From an uncultured Peptococcaceae bacterium (lineage in GTDB: Bacteria; Bacillota; Peptococcia; Peptococcales; Peptococcaceae), in the NCBI GenBank assembly GCA_934229395.1, contig CAKQDL010000003.1, positions 1 through 64,000 on the forward strand: DNA of 64,000 nucleotides, written 5' to 3'. The notes beneath the pieces were generated by a model. The model was not told where the DNA came from and searched no databases. It saw only the letters and a program-made list of their open reading frames with translations. The position numbers and the translations under genes are program-made. Below are positions 35,902 through 44,617 of this stretch, in pieces. Positions within the stretch are counted from its first letter, which is position 1. Each line of letters starts with the position of its first letter.

Positions 35902-36215
35902 AGAGTACCTCCATAACACGAGAGTATTGCTTGGGCAAGTTTTTCATCTGTTAGTGCAATAATCGTTTTATAAGAAGAGCCAATAGCTCTCCCTAGTTCC
36001 TCTTGGCTGCCCATAATGATATACGGAACATTGAATTGCTTTGCACGTTCTTCCCATCTTTTTATAGATTTAGGTTGTGCATTTTGGGCAATAACCAAAA
36101 GATGAACACTGTTTTTCTTCAAATGAGCCAAAGCGGCTTGTTCTCCTGCTTTAGCAGTTTTAGACTTTGCCGCAAAACCTAAGTAGGTATAGATTTTATT
36201 GGTTACGTTAGTCAT
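35874..36215 (-). CDS. ylxQ: YlxQ, L7Ae/L30e-family RNA-binding protein
   Basis: The 113-residue protein has the L7Ae fold pattern: [21 protein letters not shown] near the start (short form [14 protein letters not shown]) and [13 protein letters not shown] near residue 35. It occupies the fixed slot between ylxR and infB and overlaps both. Relatives bind kink-turn RNA; its physiological role is little known. Confidence 0.9.
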   Translation of the reverse strand: MTNVTNKIYTYLGFAAKSKTAKAGEQAALAHLKKNSVHLLVIAQNAQPKSIKRWEERAKQFNVPYIIMGSQEELGRAIGSSYKTIIALTDEKLAQAILSCYGGTLWEKSESTN

Positions 36216-36474
36216 TTTTACAATGCTCCATTGCCTGCAAATATATCTCGTTTTCTATTTCTGATTTAAGTGATGCTTCTAGTCTTTTTGTTTTTTGTGC
36301 TTTTTGAATACATTCAACATTTGCGCAAATATACGCGCCTCTCCCCGGTTTTTTTCCGGTTAGATCCAGTTCTATAGTACCGTTCGGCATTCTAACAATA
36401 CGAAGTAGATCTTTTTTGTCGCGTTTCTCTCTGCAAATGGCGCATGAACGAAGTACAGGTTTCTTAGGCATTGC
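36208..36474 (-). CDS. ylxR: YlxR, DUF448-family protein
   Basis: The ATG at 36474 (MPKKPVLRSCAICREKRDK) follows a GGTGG site and overlaps the end of nusA; the longer upstream reading is inside nusA. The 88-residue protein has the family motif RSCAICREKRDKKDLLRIV and GRGAYIC. It is thought to bind nucleic acid and has been reported to influence gene expression in some Bacillota. Confidence 0.9.
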   Translation of the reverse strand, partial: AMPKKPVLRSCAICREKRDKKDLLRIVRMPNGTIELDLTGKKPGRGAYICANVECIQKAQKTKRLEASLKSEIENEIYLQAMEHCKND

Positions 36475-37567
36475 TACCACCGCGGCAGTCTTCTTCATTG
36501 CAGAAAATATAATTATATTCAATGCCCTGCTCGTCAGCTTGGGTCTGATTTTTAATATCGATTTTCCAGTTGGTCAATTTTGCTGCTAAACGTGCATTTT
36601 GCCCTTCCTTACCGATAGCTAGGGAAAGCTGATCATCAGGAACAACAACCACTGCCTTTTTATTTTCTTCGTCAACCAAGACATCAATAACAACAGAAGG
36701 ACTAAGTGCTTCTGCAATATAAATGTCTGGCGCTTCGTCCCAGTTGATAATATCAATTTTTTCGCCGCATAATTCATCAACGATGGCCTTTACACGTGAG
36801 CCATTTGGGCCGACGCATGCCCCAACTGCATCTATTTCATCATTGATGGATTGTACTGCAATTTTAGAACGCATACCGGCTTCACGTGCGACAGATTTTA
36901 CCACAACATATCCATCTTTGATTTCCGGTACTTCCAATTCGAACAAACGCGCTAAAAGTTTTGGGTTGGTTCTAGAAATAACGATTTGTGGTCCCTTTTG
37001 AGATTTCTTTACTTCCACAATACATGCCTTGATACGTTTATTGACATAATACTCTTCACCTGGAATTTGCTCACTTGGTGTAAGAATAGCTTCTGCTTTA
37101 TTTAGTTTCATATAGCAAGCGCCTGCGTCAATTCTTTCAATTGCTCCACTGATGATTTCTGATTCTTTACTGGTAAATTCATTGTAAATGATACCACGTT
37201 CAGCTTCTCTAATACGTTGTACAACAACTTGCTTAGCGGTTTGAGCGGCAATGCGGCCGAAATTTTTAGGATACTCGGGCACTTCAATCAAATCGCCTAA
37301 TTCAACATTAAATTTAATCGTTTTAGCTTCTTCTAAAGAAACTTCAGTTTGTGGAGTATGTACGTCTTCTACAACTTCCTTTGTTGCAAAGACTTCAATT
37401 TCGCCATCATCCGGACTCATGCGAACGCGAACGTTCATCAAAGAACCGTAATTCTTTTTATATGCGGAAATGAGTGCAGTTTCAATGACTTCTAAAATAA
37501 CATTAGCATCGATACCCTTTTCTTTTTCGAGCTGTTTTAATGCTAAAATAAACTCTCTATTCATCAT
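36464..37567 (-). CDS. nusA: Transcription termination/antitermination factor NusA
   Basis: The 367-residue protein has the NusA N-terminal domain (about 1-125), S1 domain (about 130-200) and two KH domains (GPNGSRVKAIVDELCGEKID near 260 and AIGKEGQNARLAAKLTNWKID near 325; core motifs GPNGSR and GKEGQN). It lacks the C-terminal acidic repeats of proteobacterial NusA, as usual in Bacillota. A second ATG at 37564 is equally placed behind AGAGGTG. Confidence 0.96.
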   Translation of the reverse strand: MMNREFILALKQLEKEKGIDANVILEVIETALISAYKKNYGSLMNVRVRMSPDDGEIEVFATKEVVEDVHTPQTEVSLEEAKTIKFNVELGDLIEVPEYPKNFGRIAAQTAKQVVVQRIREAERGIIYNEFTSKESEIISGAIERIDAGACYMKLNKAEAILTPSEQIPGEEYYVNKRIKACIVEVKKSQKGPQIVISRTNPKLLARLFELEVPEIKDGYVVVKSVAREAGMRSKIAVQSINDEIDAVGACVGPNGSRVKAIVDELCGEKIDIINWDEAPDIYIAEALSPSVVIDVLVDEENKKAVVVVPDDQLSLAIGKEGQNARLAAKLTNWKIDIKNQTQADEQGIEYNYIFCNEEDCRGGSNA

Positions 37568-37577
37568 TCACCTCTGG

Positions 37578-38048
37578 TTAAAAATCGCAAAATAATTGCG
37601 CCTTAGAAATATCTTTATATGTCAAGCTGATTATTTCATTATCTAGCTCAATGTCAACACCTTCATCGTTTGCTGCTTTTAAAACAACAATGTGTTCTTT
37701 TTGTTGTTTGATTGCTTTATAAAGACGAATGCGGATTTTTTCGCCTACATAACGCGCAAAATGCTCAGGCGTATGCAATTCTCTTTCAATGCCTGGGGAA
37801 GATACTTCTAGAATGTATGCGTCCTTTAGAGGAAAATTGCTGTCATTATCAAACGCATCTCCACAGGCTCTGCTTACAACTTCACAAGCGTCAATATCAA
37901 GAATCGCAGAAGCATCCAAAGGTTCTATGAAAAGTCTCACATAGATATCCTTATGATTTTTTGTGTACTCGATATAATACGGGCTGTAACCTAAGTCTTT
38001 CATCAATCCTGAATAGTTATCTGAAATATATTTTTCAACACCGTTCAT
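37578..38048 (-). CDS. rimP: Ribosome maturation factor RimP
   Basis: The 156-residue protein has the family's YILEVSSPGIERELHTPEHF segment (core SSPGIERELHTPEHF, about residues 82-96), the site that contacts 30S assembly intermediates. It heads the nusA-infB operon, 10 nt before nusA. Confidence 0.94.
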   Translation of the reverse strand: MNGVEKYISDNYSGLMKDLGYSPYYIEYTKNHKDIYVRLFIEPLDASAILDIDACEVVSRACGDAFDNDSNFPLKDAYILEVSSPGIERELHTPEHFARYVGEKIRIRLYKAIKQQKEHIVVLKAANDEGVDIELDNEIISLTYKDISKAQLFCDF

Positions 38049-38074
38049 ATCTTCACCACCTTTCTAATAAACAC

Positions 38075-38100
38075 GAAAGAGTGGGGGTCCCCACTCTTTC
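38075..38100. terminator. GC-rich hairpin between acpP and rimP
   Basis: Arms GAAAGAGTGGGG (38075-38086) and CCCCACTCTTTC (38089-38100) form a strong, tight hairpin. The minus-strand flank is only moderately T-rich (GTGTTTATT), so it could be a weak terminator or attenuator regulating readthrough from plsX-acpP into rimP-nusA. Confidence 0.55.
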
Positions 38101-38141
38101 TGACAAAAATATGATATCACAAAAAGGAATAAAATACAAAT

Positions 38142-38369
38142 TTAGTTCAGCTGCATATCAATATAGCTTGCTAAATCACCGAGGGTCTTAAACGATTCAA
38201 CAGCTTCGTCTGGAAGTGTTATAGAAAACTTGCTTTCGAGAGCCATAATAACTTCCACAACATCTAATGAATCCGCTTCTACATCATAAAAAGTAGTTGC
38301 TTCAGTGATGCTATCGCTAGAGATATTCATTTGTGCTGCAACAATATTTTTAACATCTTCAAGTACCAT
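38142..38369 (-). CDS. acpP: Acyl carrier protein
   Basis: The ATG at 38369 has GGAGG upstream (inside the plsX 3' end); a longer reading is not supported. The 75-residue acidic helical protein has the phosphopantetheine serine in EADSLDVVE (about residue 36). It carries fatty-acyl intermediates. It begins one base after the plsX stop, so lipid and fatty-acid genes are coupled. Confidence 0.95.
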   Translation of the reverse strand: MVLEDVKNIVAAQMNISSDSITEATTFYDVEADSLDVVEVIMALESKFSITLPDEAVESFKTLGDLASYIDMQLN

Positions 38370-38370
38370 G

Positions 38371-39366
38371 TTATACCTCCGAAATTCCATTTCTAATTTT
38401 TTCTACCAATTGTTCTTCTACGCAGTTTACCGCAAGCTTTATACCATTGGCAAAAGCAATAGCATTGCTATTACCATGGCATACTATACTAATACCGTTC
38501 AAACCAAGCAGAGGAGATCCACCAACAGATGCTGGATTATAGGTCATCATAATATTCTTTAGCGCTGGTTTTAAAAGTAAGGCACCAATTTTATAGCGCA
38601 AAGAGCTCGCCATTTCCTTTTTTAAAATGGAAAATAAACCTTTTGCTGTACCCTCGCAGGATTTTAATAGTACATTGCCTGTGAATCCATCACATACAAG
38701 AACATCAACATCCGAAGTCATAACACTGCTGCCTTCGATATTGCCTGCAAAAGGAAATTTATCATTAACACGCAATACCTGGTATGCTTCTTGCGTAAGC
38801 GGAGTGCCCTTTGTTTCTTCTGTACCATTGTTGACCAAGGCTACTTTAATATTGGCTTTTCCTTTTTTTAATACCTTAGCAAAATAATAGCCCATTATTG
38901 CAAACTGTTCAAGGTTTTTAACATCAACTTCTGTATTGGCGCCAGCATCTGCAAGTATTTTAATGCCTGATGGTGTAGGCAAGGTTGCTGCTATAACTGG
39001 ACGTTTTACACCGCGAAGTCTACCAATTTCAAATAATCCCGCAACCAATTGAGCACCGGTACTCCCGGCCGAAACAACAGCATCCGCTTTTCCTTCTTTT
39101 ACAAGCTTGGATGCAAGGCAGATGGATGCATTTCTTTTTTGTCGATATGCTTGCGCTGGATGCTCGTCCATGCCAATAATTTCTGTGGTGTGAATAATTT
39201 CGGTACGATCTAATAAGTCAGGCTCAATGAGATTTTTGATTTTGTCTTGATCACCCACAAAAATCATTTTTTCTATTGAGGATTTTTCTCTAAGCGCGGC
39301 ACAAGCGCCCTTCATAATTTCTTCTGGTGCGTTGTCGCCGCCCATTGCATCTATTGCTATTTTCAT
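38371..39366 (-). CDS. plsX: Phosphate acyltransferase PlsX
   Basis: The 331-residue enzyme makes acyl-phosphate from acyl-ACP for phospholipid synthesis. It starts with MKIAIDAMGGDNAPEEI and contains SAGSTGAQLVAGLF (about residue 100) and VLVCDGFTGNVLLKSCEG (about 217), all typical of the family. It follows rpe by one base and precedes acpP. Confidence 0.96.
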   Translation of the reverse strand: MKIAIDAMGGDNAPEEIMKGACAALREKSSIEKMIFVGDQDKIKNLIEPDLLDRTEIIHTTEIIGMDEHPAQAYRQKRNASICLASKLVKEGKADAVVSAGSTGAQLVAGLFEIGRLRGVKRPVIAATLPTPSGIKILADAGANTEVDVKNLEQFAIMGYYFAKVLKKGKANIKVALVNNGTEETKGTPLTQEAYQVLRVNDKFPFAGNIEGSSVMTSDVDVLVCDGFTGNVLLKSCEGTAKGLFSILKKEMASSLRYKIGALLLKPALKNIMMTYNPASVGGSPLLGLNGISIVCHGNSNAIAFANGIKLAVNCVEEQLVEKIRNGISEV

Positions 39367-39367
39367 T

Positions 39368-40030
39368 TTACGCCTCTTCTATTGCTGCTTTAAGATTTGC
39401 TATTGCTTCTTTTCGATCCGGCTTACCAAAAACGGCACTACCTGCAACGATTACATTTGCACCACTATCAACAACAGTCTTTATTGTTTTTGTATTAATA
39501 CCACCATCCACTTGGATATGACATTTTAGATGATTTTCATCTATGTATTTTTTTAAGGCGCTTATTTTGTCGGTAATATCGATAAAACTTTGACCACCGA
39601 AACCTGGATTTACACTCATCAAAAGCACCATATCAACACTTTTCACATATGGAAGAACAGTATCCAACGGGGTAGCAGGATTAATCGCTAGGCCAACTTG
39701 ACAGCCCTCATCGCGAATGGCTTGAATTGTATCATCAATTTTTTCAGTTGCTTCAATATGGAATGTAATCATATTAGAGCCGGCCTGAGCGAATTCTTTT
39801 ACATAACGAATCGGCTCCATAATCATTAGGTGCGTATCGAAGAAAATATCTGAATGCGGACGCATTGCTTTAATTACTGGTGGTCCGAAGGTTATATTAG
39901 GCACAAAAGCACCATCCATAACATCCAAATGGAGCCATTGCGCACCAGAAGTTTCTATATCCTTTAATTCATCGGCAATTCGTGAAAAATCAGCCGATAA
40001 AAAGGATGGTGAAAAAATAATGGAAGACAT
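39368..40030 (-). CDS. rpe: Ribulose-phosphate 3-epimerase
   Basis: The 220-residue TIM-barrel enzyme interconverts ribulose-5-P and xylulose-5-P. Metal and catalytic residues lie in LHLDVMDGAFVPNITFGP (about 34-51), DTHLMI (about 70) and VDGGINTKT (about 178). It abuts rsgA, the usual order in Bacillota. Confidence 0.96.
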   Translation of the reverse strand: MSSIIFSPSFLSADFSRIADELKDIETSGAQWLHLDVMDGAFVPNITFGPPVIKAMRPHSDIFFDTHLMIMEPIRYVKEFAQAGSNMITFHIEATEKIDDTIQAIRDEGCQVGLAINPATPLDTVLPYVKSVDMVLLMSVNPGFGGQSFIDITDKISALKKYIDENHLKCHIQVDGGINTKTIKTVVDSGANVIVAGSAVFGKPDRKEAIANLKAAIEEA

Positions 40031-40915
40031 TTATTTTCTCATCCTTTCTCGTTGTTCTAAATCTTTAAATAGTTTGAGGTAATTATCATATCGCTCTTTT
40101 GCAAATGTGTTGTTTTCAATCAAGCTTTTTATTTCGCATTTTGGCTCTTCAACATGCATACAATTATTAAAATAACACGAATTGGCATACTGTTGATATT
40201 CTGGATATAACTCTTTTAACATGGTTTTAGTGATATCCATTGGCAAATCCAGCGCGCTGAATCCAGGTGTATCAACAATAAACCCACCGTTGTAGGAGAA
40301 AAACTCTGCAGTACGTGTGGTGTTTTTGCCACGATTAAGCTTCATGCTGATATCCTGAACGCTTTGCACATTATAGCCTAAGAGCTTATTAATAAGTGAT
40401 GATTTTCCGACGCCTGAGTTTCCAGTAAGAACTGTGGTTTTGTTTTTGCAATAGTTTTCTATGCTTTCTAATGATTCGTTTTCAGAAATATACAAAATAT
40501 TAACCTTTGTATTTTTGTAATAAGCTTCTACAATCTGTCTATCCTCATCGTTGGATAAATCCATTTTTGAAAAGCAAATTGTTGGTGGCAGGTGATAATA
40601 GTTTGCCAAGCATAGCATTTTATCAAGCAAAAGAAAATCATAGGATGGTTCTTTGATTGCAGCAACAATTAATAGTTGATCGCTGTTTGCAATACCAGGA
40701 CGCGGAATATAGTTGTTTCTGTTTCGCACACTAGTAATATAGCCGTACATATTACCGTATGTTTCATCCAATTCGAACTCTACAAAGTCTCCAGCGACAA
40801 TGAAATTTTTCTGATGATGTTTTTGCTTGCCACTCAGTTTGCATTCGTACAGTTCGTTGTTGCAGGAAACATTATAAAATCCGCCGTGCTTTTTTAAAAC
40901 TTTTCCTATCATCAT
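40031..40915 (-). CDS. rsgA: Ribosome small-subunit GTPase RsgA
   Basis: The 294-residue circularly permuted GTPase has an N-terminal OB fold (about 1-65), the G4 motif (CFSKMDLS, about 115) ahead of G1 (LTGNSGVGKSSLIN, about 163) and G3 (VDTPGFS). The C-terminal zinc knuckle includes CYFNNCMHVEEPKC. It acts late in 30S assembly. It ends the prpC-pknB-rsgA run; its start overlaps the pknB stop by one base. Confidence 0.96.
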   Translation of the reverse strand: MMIGKVLKKHGGFYNVSCNNELYECKLSGKQKHHQKNFIVAGDFVEFELDETYGNMYGYITSVRNRNNYIPRPGIANSDQLLIVAAIKEPSYDFLLLDKMLCLANYYHLPPTICFSKMDLSNDEDRQIVEAYYKNTKVNILYISENESLESIENYCKNKTTVLTGNSGVGKSSLINKLLGYNVQSVQDISMKLNRGKNTTRTAEFFSYNGGFIVDTPGFSALDLPMDITKTMLKELYPEYQQYANSCYFNNCMHVEEPKCEIKSLIENNTFAKERYDNYLKLFKDLEQRERMRK

Positions 40916-42795
40916 TAATCATAAACCTTTGTTGTGTTAGCGCTATCTATAACAGGAGCTGTGTTGTCGCCTTTATTAGTCCCTCCGGCATTTGAATTGT
41001 TGCCGTTGTTATTAGCATTGTTGCCATTGGAATTATTGCCATTGGAATTATTACCATTGTTTGTGTTATTTCCATTATTATTGGTGTTGTTGCCGTTTGA
41101 TGGCTCTTCTGCTTTTCCGGCGCTCACAACGATATTAACTGTCGTGTACTGATCGACTTCGGAACCAGGATTGATGCCTTGACTAAGCACGTAACCTTCT
41201 GGTTCGTCAGACTCTTGATAGGTTACGCTACCAAGATTTAATTTTGCATTTGCCAACTGCGTTTGCGCAGTTTCTAAATCGTTGCCTATCATATCCGGAA
41301 CAATAGATTGTGGTTTCGCACCAAGGCTGATTTGAAGATTAATCAGGGAACCTTTTTCTAATTTTGTTCCTGCATCGGTTTCTTGATAAACGACTTCGCC
41401 TGCATCGTAGCTATCGCTGTAAACCTCTGTTACTGTACCAACATCTAGGTTGTTTTCCTTGAGAAGTTTAGTTGCAGCATCTAGATTTTTACCTACAACA
41501 TCTGGAACCGTTGCATCCTCGGGGCCTTTGCTTATGATCACAGAAATGGTATCACCTTTTGAAACATTAGAGCCTTGTCTTGGTGTTTGTGACATGATTT
41601 CACCGGCAGCATAATCATCGCTAAACTCAGAACCAGCCTCTATAACAGTAAGCTCATGTTGTTTGGCATTGTCTTCTGCCGCTGTAATTGTCATTCCACG
41701 AAAATCGGGAGCTGTCAGCTCGCTTGGTGGGAATAGCTTTTGGCTGATAAAAAGAGTTATCGCTAAAACAGCCAAAAGTATGCCAAACAATACCAATATG
41801 TTTGTCTTTTTTTTCTTTTTCTTTTTGTTGGCCGGAGCCTTACGAGTAACATTTTGCTTTGGTTTAGTAGAATTGTTTTCGGATTGTACACGGTTCGCAT
41901 TTGCTGCTGCCTTGCTCGCTGCAGCAGCCGTAGTTACCGCTGCTGCGGCTAATGGCGTATTGAGGTTAGATGAAACTGCATTCGGCATGGTCAAGCTGGA
42001 TAATGCTTTTGATAAAGCTTGCATTGATGCAAAACGATTCTCTGGATTTTTCTCTAAACATTTGCTAACGATGAACCCTAAACTTTCAGGAATATCGTTT
42101 ACGAGCATATGCACATTTTTTGCAGGTTCTTGTATATGTTTTAATGCCACACTTACAGGATTATCGGCAGTAAATGGCAATTCGCCAATAAGCATTTCGT
42201 ACAAGACTACACCCAGAGAATAAACATCTGTTTGATAGGATAATTTTTCGCCGCGTGCTTGTTCTGGAGAAAAATAATGTGCTGAACCCAAAACACCCTT
42301 ATTATGCGTGATGGTTGTATTGTTCATCATTTGCGAAATGCCAAAGTCTGTTATTTTAACGGTATCATGCTTATCAATGATGATATTTTGGCTCTTCACG
42401 TCTTTGTGAATGATTTGGTTTGAGTGTGCATAAGCCAGCGCATTTGCAATTTGAATGCCATACTTTACAACTTGTTGCCAAGGCATTGCGCCATCTCGGT
42501 TGATTTTATCTTTTAAGGTTTCCCCTTCAATATATTCCATCACCAAACACATTGTTTCATCTTCGGTGATGATATCATAGATACCAACAATGTTATTATG
42601 CGAAAGCTTTGCAATAGCCACGGCTTCTTTTTGAAAGTGTCTACGGAAGGTGCTGTCTTCAGTGTATTCCTCTCTCAATACTTTAATAGCAACTTTTCTA
42701 TCAAGCGACAAATCTTTCGCAAGATAAACAATTGCCATACCGCCGCTGCCTATTTTTTTTATAATCTGATAACGTCCAGCTAATAAATCGTTCAA
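40915..42795 (-). CDS. pknB: PASTA-domain serine/threonine protein kinase (PknB/PrkC type)
   Basis: The 626-residue membrane kinase has a cytoplasmic catalytic domain (about 1-270: glycine loop IGSGGMAIVYLA, lysine in VAIKVL, catalytic loop HKDVKSQN, DFGIS). A basic juxtamembrane stretch precedes one transmembrane span (about 333-355), followed by three extracellular PASTA repeats (about 364-433, 434-503, 504-572) that sense peptidoglycan fragments. The catalytic loop reads HKD rather than HRD. An Asn/Gly-rich tail of about 55 residues ends the protein. It overlaps the phosphatase gene prpC by 4 nt. Confidence 0.95.
   Translation of the reverse strand: MNDLLAGRYQIIKKIGSGGMAIVYLAKDLSLDRKVAIKVLREEYTEDSTFRRHFQKEAVAIAKLSHNNIVGIYDIITEDETMCLVMEYIEGETLKDKINRDGAMPWQQVVKYGIQIANALAYAHSNQIIHKDVKSQNIIIDKHDTVKITDFGISQMMNNTTITHNKGVLGSAHYFSPEQARGEKLSYQTDVYSLGVVLYEMLIGELPFTADNPVSVALKHIQEPAKNVHMLVNDIPESLGFIVSKCLEKNPENRFASMQALSKALSSLTMPNAVSSNLNTPLAAAAVTTAAAASKAAANANRVQSENNSTKPKQNVTRKAPANKKKKKKKTNILVLFGILLAVLAITLFISQKLFPPSELTAPDFRGMTITAAEDNAKQHELTVIEAGSEFSDDYAAGEIMSQTPRQGSNVSKGDTISVIISKGPEDATVPDVVGKNLDAATKLLKENNLDVGTVTEVYSDSYDAGEVVYQETDAGTKLEKGSLINLQISLGAKPQSIVPDMIGNDLETAQTQLANAKLNLGSVTYQESDEPEGYVLSQGINPGSEVDQYTTVNIVVSAGKAEEPSNGNNTNNNGNNTNNGNNSNGNNSNGNNANNNGNNSNAGGTNKGDNTAPVIDSANTTKVYD
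40985..41100 (-). repeat. Low-complexity repeat encoding the Asn/Gly tail of pknB
   Basis: Degenerate triplet-like repeats with a duplicated 15-base unit (two adjacent copies of about TTGCCATTGGAATTA at 41030-41059) encode Asn, Gly and Ser. They stay in frame with pknB. Such arrays can change length by slippage. Confidence 0.65.
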
Positions 42796-43544
42796 AGTTT
42801 TACCCCCCTTTCAGGAAATACGCCAACAACGACGCTTAAATTATCTTTCCCGCCCATATCTAAGGCAGTTTTCATTAAGCTATCCACAAATTCGTGGATA
42901 TTATCTGTATTTTTCAGCATTTTTAAAACATCCAACGGTTTTATATAACGATAGATTCCGTCCGTTAACAGAATAATATAGTCGTTTGGCATCAAACGAA
43001 ATCGACCGACTTGAGGCTCAACTGTTTCATCAGGGCCAATGGCTTTTGTTAAATAATTATGCGAGCTCAGTGTGCCTTTGCTTTGTAATTCCACGAAGGT
43101 TTTAAAATCGTTGCGTGCAAGTTCTGAAATATAAGTGTGATCGAAGGTTATTTGCTCTATGTCCTCTTTTCCACGTGAAACATAAATGCGTGTGTCACCG
43201 ATGTGAGCAAAATAAAGATAGCCGTCGCTAAGGAGCGCACAGGTTAATGTTGTGCCACATATCGCACCTGCTTCAAGATTTTCTTGGATTGCATGTACAG
43301 CAAGATTTGCTTTATGAAATGCATCTTTAAGTAAACGTTGCTTATCACTATAGAAGTTTATCTGCTTGTAAATGAACGATTTTATGGTTTCAACGGCTGT
43401 TTGACTAGCCTCATCGCCACGTGCATGACCGCCAATACCGTCTGCGACAATCATCATGCCGAAACCATCGTCATAAAATATGGTATCCTCGTTTGCTTCA
43501 CGAACCAGACCAATATCTGTTCTTCCGAAGATCAATGATATCAT
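42792..43544 (-). CDS. prpC: PP2C-type protein phosphatase (PrpC/Stp)
   Basis: The 250-residue metal-dependent phosphatase shows TDIGLVREANEDTI (about residue 9), VADGIGGHARGDEAS (about 33), CGTTLTCALL and LLTDGIYRYI motifs, whose aspartates bind the metals. It reverses PknB phosphorylation; the pair shares overlapping genes. Confidence 0.95.
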   Translation of the reverse strand: MISLIFGRTDIGLVREANEDTIFYDDGFGMMIVADGIGGHARGDEASQTAVETIKSFIYKQINFYSDKQRLLKDAFHKANLAVHAIQENLEAGAICGTTLTCALLSDGYLYFAHIGDTRIYVSRGKEDIEQITFDHTYISELARNDFKTFVELQSKGTLSSHNYLTKAIGPDETVEPQVGRFRLMPNDYIILLTDGIYRYIKPLDVLKMLKNTDNIHEFVDSLMKTALDMGGKDNLSVVVGVFPERGVKL

Positions 43545-43547
43545 CCC

Positions 43548-44612
43548 CTATTCGTTTGATTCGCTATAGCTGGCCTTTAACTGTCCACAAGCGCCATCGA
43601 TATCCGCGCCCTTTTCTTGGCGAATACTGGCGCCAATGCCATTTGCTCGAAGTGCTTCTATGAAGCGATTGATGTGTGCTTTATTAGGACGAAGCAAGGT
43701 TTTATTGTGCTCTGCAGAATTAATTGGAATGACATTAATATGGCAATCAAGGTGTTTTAAGAGCTCTTTTAATTCGTTGACATGCTTAGGCTGATCATTA
43801 ACATTTTCAATGAGTGCATATTCAAAGCTAATACGTTTCCCAGTGACATCTTGATAATATTTGCACGTTTCCATCAAAGATTCTAACGGGTATGCATGAT
43901 TCACTGGCATGAGAGCGTCTCTGTCCTTATTGTTGGATGCATGAAGTGAGATGGCCAAACCCAAGTCAGTGTTTCTATCTGCGAACTCTATAAGCTTTGG
44001 CACAACGCCACAAGTTGAAATGGTAATACGTCTTGGCGAGAGATTCATTCCATTTGGATGACATAAAATATCTGATGCTTTCATAACATTTTCGAAATTA
44101 TTAAAAGGTTCTCCCATACCCATAAAAACAATATTTCTGATTTCCTGTCCATGCTCTTGCTCGCCTAGGATGCGATTTGCCAAATATATTTCGGACAATA
44201 TTTCAGCCGTTGTCATGTTTCTACTAAAACCTTGGTGTCCTGTAGCGCAGAAAACGCAGCCCATTGCGCAACCAACTTGACTGGATACACACAAGGTATT
44301 TCTTTGTTTGCTGAAATCTCCACGATAGCGCATAAGAACACTTTCAATAAGGGCCCCATCTTTTAATTCGAGCAAATACTTTTCAGTTCCATCTTTTGAT
44401 ACAAAGCGTTTTTTTAATATAGGTGATTCAATTGTGTAGGCATCATCCTTTAGTTGCTGAAGGAGCTTCTTTCCTACATTATGTGCTTCGTTAAAGTCAG
44501 TTATTTGGTAATTATGTATCCAAGAAAAAAACTGTTTGGTACGGAATTTTGGTTCTCCGATTTCACCTAAATAATTCTCTAGCTCTGCGTAATCTAGCTC
44601 TCTAATGTCCAA
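43548..44612 (-). CDS. rlmN: Dual-specificity RNA methyltransferase RlmN
   Basis: The 354-residue radical-SAM enzyme methylates C2 of A2503 in 23S rRNA and A37 in some tRNAs. The cluster motif CAMGCVFCATG (about residue 115; CxxxCxxC), the cysteine in STCGVVP and the conserved GMGEPFNNFENV are present. It lies 3 nt upstream of prpC in the usual order. Confidence 0.96.
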   Translation of the reverse strand: MDIRELDYAELENYLGEIGEPKFRTKQFFSWIHNYQITDFNEAHNVGKKLLQQLKDDAYTIESPILKKRFVSKDGTEKYLLELKDGALIESVLMRYRGDFSKQRNTLCVSSQVGCAMGCVFCATGHQGFSRNMTTAEILSEIYLANRILGEQEHGQEIRNIVFMGMGEPFNNFENVMKASDILCHPNGMNLSPRRITISTCGVVPKLIEFADRNTDLGLAISLHASNNKDRDALMPVNHAYPLESLMETCKYYQDVTGKRISFEYALIENVNDQPKHVNELKELLKHLDCHINVIPINSAEHNKTLLRPNKAHINRFIEALRANGIGASIRQEKGADIDGACGQLKASYSESNE

Positions 44613-44617
44613 ACTCG

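Noticed and set aside
40985..41100. Tandem repeat that might be taken for a CRISPR-like or regulatory repeat
   Set aside because: Repeats are short, contiguous, in frame and encode the Asn/Gly tail of pknB; there are no spacers.
41663..42223. 186-codon plus-strand reading frame inside pknB
   Set aside because: It mirrors the low-complexity and basic region of the kinase gene; its hydrophobic runs come from complementing Ala and Lys codons.
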